Source of the DNA: Thomasclavelia cocleata
GTDB lineage: Bacteria; Bacillota_I; Bacilli_A; Erysipelotrichales; Coprobacillaceae
Direction: 5' to 3'
DNA length: 64,000 nt
Assembly: GCF_900102365.1 (NCBI RefSeq)
Contig: NZ_FOIN01000006.1
Coordinates: 36,168 to 100,167, forward strand
The notes under the pieces were generated by a model. That model did not search any database. It was not told the DNA's origin and saw only the letters and a program-made list of their open reading frames with translations. Both the position numbers and the translations under genes were made by a program. Below are positions 28,891-37,806 of this stretch, piece after piece; the first letter of the stretch is position 1; every line of letters begins with the position of its first letter.

Positions 28891-30642
28891 ATGGGTTACA
28901 AATTTAAAATCACACGCGGGAATGCAATTTTAAATTTTTCTGAAGAATATTGTCAATCTCGTTGTCAATTAATTGAAAGTGAATCTTTTGCGAGGGTGGT
29001 AAAAGGATTCATACATGATTCTAAAAGAAAAGAAAATACTATTTACACATATTTAAGAGAAGTTAAGGCAGAAAGTACAGAGCTTGTTAATGATTTAAGG
29101 ACAATTTTTAAATTATTATTAGTAATGTCTGTAGATGAAGTATTGACATCTTATCCACAATTTAAAGGGTATTTTAGAGATCGTGATGAGTTTGTTAAAG
29201 TTATTGAAGAAGTATATCTTTTCTGGAGAAAGTTACAGCGTTACAGTGTAGTATATAATGAAAGTACAAGTCGTGGATATCAAAATGTTCAGTTTGCTGA
29301 TGCTCAAGCTAAGTTTGAGGAATTAGTACTTCAAGTATATCGTACAATTGAAGAAACAGCATTAGGATATCGTCATCAAGTTTATCGTCAAATTACAGCT
29401 GGAGTTAATGCTGGTTTAAGAGTAACTAACATGCGTTCATTCTTACCATATGAATATCGTAATTTAGATGATATTCCATTTATTGAAACTGTTATCATTC
29501 ACCCTCCATTTATTACTTATTCAAAACGTAATAAACGTGATGGGGTTTTCCCTGAGATTAAACATAATCCAATTGAAGATTTAAAATTTGATCCTGAACA
29601 ATGGTTCTGTTATCCAGCAAAAGTTGGAGATTTATTAGCATTTGTTTATTTTAATGTTGCATTTATGGCACAAGGGGTTGCGTTATGTAACTTATTTGAA
29701 CTTGCAAATGAAGAAGAATATCGTAATCGTAGACCTGATATCATATATGTTTATGGATATGAAGATGGTAAGATGAATCAAAGCTTCTATCAAGATGATG
29801 AAAATGATATGATGGTAGCTTTATTATCAGCTAGTGATGATTTTGATTATTTTGGATATATGAAGAAAATGATGTTAACTTTACACAATGTTCGTAAAAT
29901 TAATCAACGTCAATTACCAATTCATGGTGCTATGGTTAAAATGACACTTCATAGTGGTGAGGTTAAAAATATTGTTGTTATGGGTGATAGTGGTGCTGGT
30001 AAATCTGAAACAATTGAACAGATTAAAGTTTTTGGTGCTGCTTATATACGTGATTTAGTCACTGTTTATGATGATATGGGAGTTTTATTATTGGATGAAG
30101 ATGATAAAGTTAAATCATCAGGTACAGAAATTGGGGCTTTTGTAAGATTAGATGATTTAGATGCTGGATATAGTTTCAAAGAATTAGACCGTTCTGTATT
30201 TATGAATCCTGATAAAGTTAATGCACGAATCGTAATTCCAATAACTGATTATAAAGATGTGGTTGCTAAACATGATGTAGATTTCTTCTTATATGCTAAT
30301 AACTATGAAGAAGATGGAGAATCATTAAGCTTCTTTGATAATGTTGATGATGCTTTAACAGTATTTAGAGCTGGTAATCGTATGGCTAAGGGGACGACTA
30401 CAGAAAATGGTTTAGTTGGAAGCTATTTTGCAAATCCTTTTGGACCTGTACAACGCCAAGAACAAACAGAACCAATTTTAGTAGATTATTTTAATAAAAT
30501 GTTTGGGCAAGGAATTAAAGTAGGTCAATTGAGAACTCGTTTAGGTATTAAAGGTAATGAACATAAAGGACCTCAAGAAGCTGCAATTGCAATTCTTAAA
30601 TATATTACAGGTGAAACTGAATTAAAACAATTAGATGAATAA
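28891..30642 (+). CDS. PEP carboxykinase / HPr kinase-like P-loop protein of unknown function
   Basis: 583 aa cytosolic protein. The N-terminal 350 residues match nothing I know. Residues about 352-580 read like the C-terminal lobe of the PEPCK/HprK superfamily: P-loop GDSGAGKSET at 365-374 (HPr kinase has GxSGxGKS, ATP-PEPCK has GLSGTGKT), then DDMG, then a VNARIVIPI segment like the NARxxYP of PEPCK, then a SYFANPFGP loop. The gene has its own GGGTGGTTAC ribosome site and terminator, so it is a monocistron. Codon use is housekeeping-like. It is not a canonical PEPCK or HprK. Confidence 0.6.
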   Translation: MGYKFKITRGNAILNFSEEYCQSRCQLIESESFARVVKGFIHDSKRKENTIYTYLREVKAESTELVNDLRTIFKLLLVMSVDEVLTSYPQFKGYFRDRDEFVKVIEEVYLFWRKLQRYSVVYNESTSRGYQNVQFADAQAKFEELVLQVYRTIEETALGYRHQVYRQITAGVNAGLRVTNMRSFLPYEYRNLDDIPFIETVIIHPPFITYSKRNKRDGVFPEIKHNPIEDLKFDPEQWFCYPAKVGDLLAFVYFNVAFMAQGVALCNLFELANEEEYRNRRPDIIYVYGYEDGKMNQSFYQDDENDMMVALLSASDDFDYFGYMKKMMLTLHNVRKINQRQLPIHGAMVKMTLHSGEVKNIVVMGDSGAGKSETIEQIKVFGAAYIRDLVTVYDDMGVLLLDEDDKVKSSGTEIGAFVRLDDLDAGYSFKELDRSVFMNPDKVNARIVIPITDYKDVVAKHDVDFFLYANNYEEDGESLSFFDNVDDALTVFRAGNRMAKGTTTENGLVGSYFANPFGPVQRQEQTEPILVDYFNKMFGQGIKVGQLRTRLGIKGNEHKGPQEAAIAILKYITGETELKQLDE

Positions 30643-30660
30643 TAAAATTATAGTTTCTAG

Positions 30661-30686
30661 AAACGCTCATAAGAGCGTTTTTATAT
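30661..30686 (+). terminator. Terminator after the PEPCK-like gene
   Basis: AAACGCTC, ATAA loop, GAGCGTTT and a T run; eight perfect pairs. Confidence 0.88.
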
Positions 30687-30690
30687 TTAA

Positions 30691-30775
30691 TATTCATACA
30701 AGTATGAATATATAGACTTTAGTCAGTTGAGCATACGAAGTATGCGAAATAAAAAACCACCTGCTATGCGGGTGG
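30691..30775. repeat. Cluster of three palindromes
   Basis: Three hairpins in 85 bp: TATTCATAC/GTATGAATA (30691-30710), GCATAC/GTATGC (30731-30745) and CCACC/GGTGG (30757-30775). The last two are GC-richer than their surroundings. They could be a REP-like element or the end of a lost IS200/IS605-type element. Confidence 0.5.
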
Positions 30776-30804
30776 AGCGATAAAATGTAATTGGATTATA
30801 TTTT

Positions 30805-31470
30805 ATGTTTATCTATTTTTTTGTAATTAATCCTTATTTTGTTAATAGTAGTAGTATAGATGTTATTTCAGCAATCCTTTTTTTAAATTTCAATACTTTT
30901 GAAAGATTAGGGATTGATAAATTTGATATGCAGTATCTAATTATGTTTATTTTGTTTTATCATATAATAATCTATCCTAAGTTATCTGAATTATCAAATA
31001 ATTCTTCTTTTTTAAGTATGTCATTACATAAATTAGGTAAAAGAAAGCAGCTATTCCATATTTTTTCTGATAATTTTAAGTATGTAATCATGATATATTT
31101 TTATATTTTATTGTGTGCAGTTATATTTGAGACAATTGTTTCTATTTTAAATAATAGTGTTTTTGAATATAAGATACTTATTCGAATAGCTATTTATTTG
31201 ATCAAATATTTAAGTTTTATATTTACAGTTATATCAGTAAATCAGATTATTGGTATTATAAAGGAATATCCTTATTTTATCTTACAATCATATTTTCTGT
31301 TTGTTATTTTATTAATGAATGATATGATTTTAGATTTAAGTATAATTATGTTATCCTCATCAGTTATAAATGAATTTTTTCGATTGATTATTACTGTAAG
31401 TATTGAGGGTATTGTGATAATAATAACTGTTTATAAATTTTTGAAAATTGGGGAGATTTATAATGATTAA
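30805..31470 (+). CDS. Hypothetical multi-pass membrane protein, probable ABC permease
   Basis: 221 aa with about six hydrophobic segments and few charged residues. No family recognised. Its stop overlaps the ATG of an ABC ATPase gene (ATGATTAA), so it is likely the membrane half of an exporter. No good Shine-Dalgarno lies before ATG 30805, and the gene begins right after a palindrome cluster, so its 5' end may be truncated. Partner ATPase is frameshifted, so the whole transporter may be decaying. Confidence 0.5.
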   Translation: MFIYFFVINPYFVNSSSIDVISAILFLNFNTFERLGIDKFDMQYLIMFILFYHIIIYPKLSELSNNSSFLSMSLHKLGKRKQLFHIFSDNFKYVIMIYFYILLCAVIFETIVSILNNSVFEYKILIRIAIYLIKYLSFIFTVISVNQIIGIIKEYPYFILQSYFLFVILLMNDMILDLSIIMLSSSVINEFFRLIITVSIEGIVIIITVYKFLKIGEIYND

Positions 31471-32094
31471 ATTAGAAAATGTTAATAAAAGTTTTGGTGA
31501 ATTGATTTTGTTTGAAAATTTAAATTTAGTAATAGATAAAAAAAGACAAAAATAAAAGGTGAAAATGGAACTGGTAAAAGTGTTTTGTTGAAAATGATTG
31601 TTGGTTACAGTACACCAGATTCAGGAAAAATATTTTATGATACTAGTAATGAATTAGGTAAAGATTCAGATTTTTTACAAGATGCTGGGATAAGTATTAA
31701 TGCTCCACAGTTTATGAAAACGTGGACGGGTTTAGAGAATTTGCAATATTTAGCTAATATAAAAAAAGTATGTAGTGATAAAGAGTTGATGAATTTAATT
31801 AAGGTTTTTGATTTGGAAAATGTTATTGAAAAAAAGTATAAGACTTATTCATTAGGAATGCAGCAAAAGTTAAGAATTATTCAAGCTTTAATGGATAATC
31901 CTATGTATTTAATATTGGATGAACCATTTGAAGCACTAGATAAAAAAACCAAACTAATTACAAGAAATTATTTAGATATGTATTTATCTAAAGATCCTAA
32001 TCGAAAATTGATTTATACAAGTCATGATGAAACAGATGATGATTTTGCTGACTGTATTTTAGAAATTAATGATAGAACGATAGATATGATTTAA
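31463..32094 (+). pseudogene. ABC transporter ATP-binding protein, frameshifted at a poly-A run
   Basis: Starts at ATG 31463 (IKLENVNKSFGELILFENLN, a normal ABC N-terminus) and hits TAA after an A7 run at 31538-31544. Adding one A restores DKKKTKIKGENGTGKSVLL with Walker A, then Q-loop area, signature YSLGMQQKLRI, Walker B YLILDEPFEALD and the switch His in YTSHDE. The intact protein would be about 210 aa. Downstream residues are all conserved, so the break is recent, error, or overcome by slippage. Terminator follows. Confidence 0.75.
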
Positions 32095-32102
32095 TAAATA
32101 TT

Positions 32103-32136
32103 AGAACTTAAAGCTGATAATTAAGTTCTTTTTTTT
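32103..32136 (+). terminator. Terminator after the ABC pair
   Basis: AGAACTTAA and TTAAGTTCT pair around GCTGATAA-type loop bases, followed by eight T. Confidence 0.8.
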
Positions 32137-32170
32137 AAGAGGGTGAATATGGTTTGATGAGGGGATAAAA

Positions 32171-33565
32171 GTGTCTAAATATAAATTGATTTCTATTATC
32201 ATTATCTTGATTATTACCTTAATAACTTTATCCATTCATCCTACTAACCAAATTGTTTTATACAATTATCATCCAACATTTGAAATTTCAAATAAATTTG
32301 ACCCTAAAGCTAATATTAAAAAAGTAATTGGTGGTTCAATAGATGATGTAAATGTTGATACAAATAAAATAAATTTTAGTAAGCCAGGAAAATACCCAAT
32401 TACTTATTCTTATAATAATATAAAAACTACGATTACTATAGAATTAAAGGATACTCTTAAACCAGATTTAGAAGTCCAGGAATTAACAATTGATCTAGGT
32501 ATGAAAGTAGAAGCACGTGATTTAATTAAAACTAGCTATGATTCAAATCGTAGTAAAATTAAATTTAAACAAAATTATCAATTTAATGAAGTTGGTGACC
32601 AAAAAGTAGAAATAGTTATTTGTAGGGGAAGTAATTGTGTAACAAAACAATCAGTAGTTCATATTTTACCAAAAGATACAACACCACCTGAAATTATTGG
32701 GATTAGAAATTTGTCAGTTTTGAAAGATAGTGATATAGATCTGCTTTCAAGTGTTAGTGTTAAAGATAATCAAGATGATAGTCCAATTTTAACAATTGAT
32801 AGTTCAAATTTAGATATTTCTAAAGTAGGAGATTATCAAATAACATATCATGCTAAAGATCGTTCTTTAAATACAGTAAAAGAAACTTGTATTGTTAGTG
32901 TTGTTGAAAATAAAAAGATTGGATCATATGATCAAACTAATGAAAAAGTAGTTTATTTAACTTTTGATGATGGACCATCTGAAAATACTCAAAAAGTATT
33001 AGAAATTTTAGATGTATATGATGTTAAAGCAACTTTTTTTGTTACTGGTACAAATGAAGAATATTATTATTTAATAAAAAAAGCTCATGAAGCTGGTCAT
33101 ACTATTGGTTTGCATACTTATGTTCATGAATATGATCAAATATATAACTCTTCTTCAGCATATTTTTCTGATTTAAAGAGAATTGAAGATTTAGTTTATA
33201 GTCAAATTGGTCTAATTCCTAAATATATTCGCTTTCCAGGAGGAAGCAGTAATAAAGTTTCTAAGAAATATTGTCATAAAATAATGAGTAAATTAACTAA
33301 AGAAGTTATTAATCGTGGATATCAATATTATGATTGGAATGAAGATAGTGAAGATGGTTCAGGAGAATTATCAGTCAAACAGTTGATTAAAAATGCTACT
33401 GCATCAACTGATAATAATATTATCTTATTATTTCATGATGCAAATGGAAAAGAAAATTCATTAAAAGCACTTGGACCTGTAATTCAGTATTATCAAAAAA
33501 AAGGATATGTTTTTAAAGGAATAGATGATAATTCATATGTTGTACACCATAGTGTAGATAATTAA
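32171..33565 (+). CDS. Membrane-anchored polysaccharide deacetylase with Ig-like (DUF5011) domains
   Basis: 464 aa. A TM anchor (residues about 5-21), then two or three Ig-like cadherin/DUF5011 modules (DTLKPDLEVQELTID; DTTPPEIIGIRNLSV), then a NodB deacetylase from about residue 255. NodB motifs are VYLTFDDGPS, HTYVHEYD, RFPGGSSN and LFHDA. Probably removes N-acetyl from cell-wall glycan outside the membrane. Start is GTG after GAGGGGATAAAA. A similar DUF5011-type module occurs in the lipoprotein at 60.2 kb. Confidence 0.88.
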   Translation: MSKYKLISIIIILIITLITLSIHPTNQIVLYNYHPTFEISNKFDPKANIKKVIGGSIDDVNVDTNKINFSKPGKYPITYSYNNIKTTITIELKDTLKPDLEVQELTIDLGMKVEARDLIKTSYDSNRSKIKFKQNYQFNEVGDQKVEIVICRGSNCVTKQSVVHILPKDTTPPEIIGIRNLSVLKDSDIDLLSSVSVKDNQDDSPILTIDSSNLDISKVGDYQITYHAKDRSLNTVKETCIVSVVENKKIGSYDQTNEKVVYLTFDDGPSENTQKVLEILDVYDVKATFFVTGTNEEYYYLIKKAHEAGHTIGLHTYVHEYDQIYNSSSAYFSDLKRIEDLVYSQIGLIPKYIRFPGGSSNKVSKKYCHKIMSKLTKEVINRGYQYYDWNEDSEDGSGELSVKQLIKNATASTDNNIILLFHDANGKENSLKALGPVIQYYQKKGYVFKGIDDNSYVVHHSVDN

Positions 33566-33589
33566 GAATTCTAGTAAGAATTCTTTTTA
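33564..33589 (+). terminator. Terminator after the deacetylase gene
   Basis: AAGAATTCT, AGTA loop, AGAATTCTT, then TTTATTTT; overlaps the stop codon. Confidence 0.7.
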
Positions 33590-33619
33590 TTTTCAAACAT
33601 ATACTGTATTGGTGATTAG

Positions 33620-34618
33620 ATGAAAGATAAACTAATTAAGTATGGATATTATTTAATGATATTAATTATTGCAGTAATTGGTACATATATCCTAATTAAC
33701 TGGTTAATTCCTTTGTTTTTTAGTTGTTTGATTGTTTTGATCTTACAGCCGTTATTAGCTAAAGAAATTGAAATGTTAAAGGTTAAAAATAGTTTTATAG
33801 CAAAGGGAATAATCATTTTTAATTATTTGTTATTTGTAGCTATGATTATTGGAATAATTATTTTTAGTGTTGTACAAATATATAAAGTACTTGAAATATT
33901 ACCAGATTATCTATACCGTCTTTATAATTTATTTAGTCAAAATCACTATATTATTGATGCTACTAAGTATCTTGATATTATTTATAGTAGTTCAATGAGT
34001 GTTGTTGAAAGTGTATCTAGTGAGTTTATTACAGGCTTGATTACAGTTGTTATGAAAATCCCAAGTATTTTATTTGATTTAGTTTTTATAGTTATTACAT
34101 CTTTGTTTATGTTGTTAGATTATCAAAGAATTGATAAATTAGTAATTCAAAAGTATTCGATGGTTTCGTTAGTTGTTGATACAGTTAAAGATGTATTGAG
34201 TAATATGTTTAAAGCATATTTTATGATTATGATTATTACTTTTATTGAATTATGGGTAGGATTTATGATTATGAAATTAGATAATCCAGTAATGTTAGCT
34301 TGTATTATTGCAATTTTTGATTTTATGCCAGTTTTAGGAATTGATATGATCATGATTCCCTGGATTATTATTAGTGCTTTAACTAATAAAGTTTCAATGG
34401 CGTTTGGATTATTGATTATATATATGGTAATAGTAGTTACTAAGAATATTTTAGAGCCAAAGCTGATTGCTAAAAATTTGGGTGTAAGCCCACTAGTTTC
34501 ACTAATAGGAATGTATTTAGGGATGAAGATTTTAGGAGTTATGGGACTTATTATTGTGCCGACGCTATTAATGATTATTATTCAGATTATTAAAGTAAAA
34601 CAAGAGATAACGAGGTGA
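33620..34618 (+). CDS. AI-2E family (PerM/YtvI-type) transporter
   Basis: 332 aa membrane protein with about seven or eight TM segments and the typical long soluble loop after the first pairs. The family motif region KNILEPKLIAKNLGVSPLVSL near the C-terminus is clear. Members include exporters and sodium/proton antiporters; the name AI-2E does not prove autoinducer export. GGTGATTAG precedes the ATG. The next gene starts 5 bp after its stop. Confidence 0.85.
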   Translation: MKDKLIKYGYYLMILIIAVIGTYILINWLIPLFFSCLIVLILQPLLAKEIEMLKVKNSFIAKGIIIFNYLLFVAMIIGIIIFSVVQIYKVLEILPDYLYRLYNLFSQNHYIIDATKYLDIIYSSSMSVVESVSSEFITGLITVVMKIPSILFDLVFIVITSLFMLLDYQRIDKLVIQKYSMVSLVVDTVKDVLSNMFKAYFMIMIITFIELWVGFMIMKLDNPVMLACIIAIFDFMPVLGIDMIMIPWIIISALTNKVSMAFGLLIIYMVIVVTKNILEPKLIAKNLGVSPLVSLIGMYLGMKILGVMGLIIVPTLLMIIIQIIKVKQEITR

Positions 34619-34622
34619 AAGT

Positions 34623-35570
34623 GTGAAAAATATTAAATCTGAAATTCAAGTACACTTAAAGGGAAAAGGAATGTTTGAGGGCTGGTATTTTAGGATTAGT
34701 GATCGTAAGGTATCATTAGCAGTTATTGTAGGAATAAGTGAATCAATGGCATTTATTCAAACTATTGATACGTATACTAATCAGAGTCAAATGATTGAAT
34801 ATGGTTTAGAAGAGTTTGAATATGGTGATAATCCATTTTATGTAAAAATTAGAGATAATTATTTTACTAAAGAAAAGATGGTTTTAAACCTTGATCAGGG
34901 TATGGTTAAGATTAAGGGGGAAATTGAAAATGAATCTTTTACACCATTAAAATCAACATTATATGCACCAACGATTATGGGACCTTTTTATTACATTCCA
35001 GGGATGGAATGTAATCATGGTGTAATTAGTTTATTACATCGAGTTAAGGGACGTTTAATGATCAATCATCAAAAGATAAAGATTAATGGTATTGGTTATA
35101 TAGAAAAAGATTGGGGATGTTCTTTTCCAAAGGATTATCTTTGGTTACAGTCAAATGATTGTAATCAATGTGAAGCATCATTGTTTTTAGCTATAGCTAA
35201 GATTCCAATTAAAATTATTAGTTTTACAGGGGTTATAATGGTTTTGATGATTGAAGGAAAACAACAGGTTGTTGCAAGTTATTATGGTGCATATTTAAAA
35301 CGCTGGTTAGTTAAAGATGGTAATTATTATTTAAATATTAAACAATATCCATATAATTTTTATATAAAGATAATTCCAGAAAATAGTTGTTCTTTAAAAG
35401 CGCCACAACTAGGAATGATGAAGGATGAAGTTAAAGAGAGTTTAACTTCTAAAGTTACTGTGTTAATATATAAACATCATAAAAGAATTGAGAAATTAAA
35501 TTTTATTGCTTGTGGTGTTGAATTATTTGGAGGATTTAATGATGTTAAAGAGCAAGAGGCTGATACTTAG
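34623..35570 (+). CDS. Tocopherol cyclase-like (lipocalin-type) protein
   Basis: 315 aa of the tocopherol cyclase-like family (PF14249 as I recall it). Visible marks are an N-terminal GMFEGWYFRISD and a central GYIEKDWGCSFPKDYLWLQ. Firmicutes make no tocopherol, so the function is unknown; the lipocalin-like fold suggests a hydrophobic ligand. Start is GTG after CGAGGTGAAAGT. The next gene begins inside its last 32 bp. Confidence 0.75.
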   Translation: MKNIKSEIQVHLKGKGMFEGWYFRISDRKVSLAVIVGISESMAFIQTIDTYTNQSQMIEYGLEEFEYGDNPFYVKIRDNYFTKEKMVLNLDQGMVKIKGEIENESFTPLKSTLYAPTIMGPFYYIPGMECNHGVISLLHRVKGRLMINHQKIKINGIGYIEKDWGCSFPKDYLWLQSNDCNQCEASLFLAIAKIPIKIISFTGVIMVLMIEGKQQVVASYYGAYLKRWLVKDGNYYLNIKQYPYNFYIKIIPENSCSLKAPQLGMMKDEVKESLTSKVTVLIYKHHKRIEKLNFIACGVELFGGFNDVKEQEADT

Positions 35571-36051
35571 AAGACCAGAAATAGAAGATGTTGAGGAAAT
35601 TTTAAAAATTCATAATAGTGAGTATGTACAGCATTTTAATGCAATGAAAATATATGAAAAAGAGGATATGTTAAAAGATATTATCAATGATAGAGATAAG
35701 ACTTTTTATATTCAGTTAATTGATTCAAAGAAAATAATTGGTGCTGTTTTTATAAATAATGATCATTTAAGATATCAAGTAAATTCGGTTTGTTTGTCAT
35801 ATTATCTAGCAAAAGAGTATTGTGGTCAAGGATATATGAGTGAAGCTTTAAATGTTGTGATTGATTATTTGTTTGATCAGGGTAAAGAGGTTATTAGTGC
35901 TAGGGCTTTTGTAGGTAATGAACCATCAAAAAGGTTATTATTGAAATTAGGTTTTGTTTTAGAGGGTTGTTTAAGAAAAGCTGTTAAAGGATATCAAGGA
36001 ATAATTTATGATGATTTAGTATTTTCTTTAATTAAAGATAATGATTGTTAA
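35539..36051 (+). CDS. GNAT acetyltransferase (RimJ/RimL type)
   Basis: 170 aa. N-terminal SKRLILRRPEIEDVEEIL, acetyl-CoA-binding region YYLAKEYCGQGYMSEAL and ENEPSKRLL-like segment GNEPSKRLLLKLGF are diagnostic. The ATG at 35539 is preferred to 35506 because TTTGGAGGATT precedes it. Substrate unknown, probably a protein N-terminus or small amine. Last gene of a three-gene overlapping run. Confidence 0.87.
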   Translation: MMLKSKRLILRRPEIEDVEEILKIHNSEYVQHFNAMKIYEKEDMLKDIINDRDKTFYIQLIDSKKIIGAVFINNDHLRYQVNSVCLSYYLAKEYCGQGYMSEALNVVIDYLFDQGKEVISARAFVGNEPSKRLLLKLGFVLEGCLRKAVKGYQGIIYDDLVFSLIKDNDC

Positions 36052-36763
36052 ATGTAATAATGAAATAACCTTATATAAGATATTTTGATTTATTTCAATT
36101 TGTAAATATCGTATAATATCTATGTGTGATTAAAATGCCAATTACAAATTATATTATAAATTAAAAAAGTATATCAAGTTATCATATTTGGAATTTTCTA
36201 AACAAATAAGACTAACTTTTCAAAATATAGTGATATAAAAAATGATCATTTCCAAGTTGTTTTACAGACAGTTTTAGGCAAATTGGTTAAGTATGAAAAG
36301 CGAGAAAAGAAAGATGTATTTTAGATATTTTGTTTAAAGAAGATGAAACAAAATCATTAGAGAATCATTCTAAGGATACTTTGCTTTATTTTTGTCGGTT
36401 ATATGTTGATAACTATGGATTTAATCTGAATCCCAATTATGAAAATTTTTAAGGCATAGAATGATTGTATTTTGAATGTTTGGCTTATAAAAAAGAATTA
36501 AGAATAGTTATATATTAATTAATCCATGGGCAAGTTAAAAAATAACACTAGAAACTATTTAGAAAGAATAACGAATATACTAAAGATGGTTTTGCTGATT
36601 ATTATGTGGGTGAAAATATGTAAGAAAGACATTAACTATTAAAGAATTGTCTTTAAAAGAATATTCGTCTTGTTTGATGACTGATTATGTCTATTGTAAA
36701 AAGTTTTGAAATTGATAAGGTAAATATAAAAATAATATATGTATATGCAAAGGGGGATTGTAA
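36052..36763 (+). other. Gene-free stretch with decayed coding remnants
   Basis: No intact gene. Around 36200-36450 pieces in shifting frames read like protein (FQVVLQTVLGKLVKYEKREK, then ILFKEDETKSLENHSKDTLL and YFCRLYVDNYGFNLNPNYEN). Around 36580 another piece reads TKDGFADYYVGENM and near 36640 KELSLKEYSSCLMTDYVY. I recognise none of them. They are probably old accessory genes that once accompanied the DUF3990/DUF3791 pair downstream. Confidence 0.45.
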
Positions 36764-37217
36764 ATGAAACTTTATCACGAAAGTAGTGTTATGGTTGAAA
36801 GACCAGAAATCATTACAGATGGGAATTATAAAGATTTTGGTTATGGATTTTATTGTACAAATCTAGAGAAACAAGCTAAACGTTGGGCACTAGCAAAGCG
36901 TAAGAAACATGTAGTTAATATTTATGATTATAATGAAGAACATTCTCTTAATATGCTTGAATTTAATGAAATGACTGATAAGTGGTTAGATTTTGTTGTT
37001 GACTGTAGAAGGGGTATTAAACATGATTATGATATAGTAGAAGGGCCAATGGCTGATGATACGATTTGGAATTATGTGGATGATTTTGCTAGAGACAATA
37101 TTTCTAGAGGTGCTTTTTGGGAACTTAGTTAAATTTAAATATCCAACCCATCAAATTGTTTTTTGTACTGAAAATGCTTTGAATCAAATCAAATTTGAAG
37201 GGAGTTACTCATTATGA
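36764..37217 (+). pseudogene. DUF3990 protein, frameshifted near its 3' end
   Basis: The open frame gives 122 aa with the DUF3990 start (LYHESSVMVERPEI, then DFGYGFYCTNLEKQAKRWA). It stops at 37132, but one base out of frame the sequence continues VKFKYPTHQIVFCTENALNQ to a TGA at 37217, the usual DUF3990 ending. Removing the A at 37127 restores the protein to about 150 aa. The true stop then overlaps the ATG of the DUF3791 gene by 4 bp (ATGA). DUF3990 is related to ADP-ribosyltransferases and may be the toxin of a toxin-antitoxin-like pair; that is inference. Confidence 0.7.
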
Positions 37218-37684
37218 AAAACAAATACTTTGAAGATGAAGAAATAGTAGATAATGATCTTTTCTTTGTTTGTTATATGATAGAATGTGTAGCACGTAGA
37301 ATACATCAAAAAAATGAATATGTAGTAAACACAATAGGTTTTGATAACTTATATCACTTATTAAGTGTCGCAAATGTATTACACAGTGAAAACCCTAAGC
37401 AGGTAGAAGAAGATTGGATAGAAGAATATAAATTAGTTAGTGGCGATTTTAATATCATAGATGTTGATTCAGAATTATGTTCAATTATTCCAACACCATT
37501 AGATATGGGCAAAGTTTATTCAAAATTAATTGTAGATACTGCATTGTTGAATGAGGATTATGTAAAAGGCATTGTGCGTGTTTATAACGATGAGATATGT
37601 GAAGTCATTGATGATTATAATAATGGAGCATTTTATGAACCATCTTATGTTATTGCTAGAGCATATAAAAATGGAGAGTTTTAA
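37214..37684 (+). CDS. DUF3791-like partner protein
   Basis: 156 aa, acidic. The first part (LFFVCYMIECVARRIHQKNE, then GFDNLYHLLSVANVLHSEN) is of the DUF3791 type, and DUF3791 genes usually neighbour DUF3990. The longer C-terminal half matches nothing I know. GAAGGGAGTTACTC precedes the ATG, which overlaps the restored end of the DUF3990 frame. It could be the antitoxin. No terminator recognised. Confidence 0.62.
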   Translation: MKNKYFEDEEIVDNDLFFVCYMIECVARRIHQKNEYVVNTIGFDNLYHLLSVANVLHSENPKQVEEDWIEEYKLVSGDFNIIDVDSELCSIIPTPLDMGKVYSKLIVDTALLNEDYVKGIVRVYNDEICEVIDDYNNGAFYEPSYVIARAYKNGEF

Positions 37685-37806
37685 TTAAAAAAATTTAACG
37701 ATTATAATATTATTGTGAGTTGATTTGACAGTATTTTGGTTAATTGTTATAATGACTTTTGTTGGCGTTGATAATTCAACGCTTTTATTGTGAGGAGGAA
37801 AATGAG

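Noticed and set aside
28891..30642. Annotation as PEP carboxykinase or HPr kinase
   Set aside because: Only the P-loop and a few later segments fit; length, N-terminus and other catalytic motifs do not.
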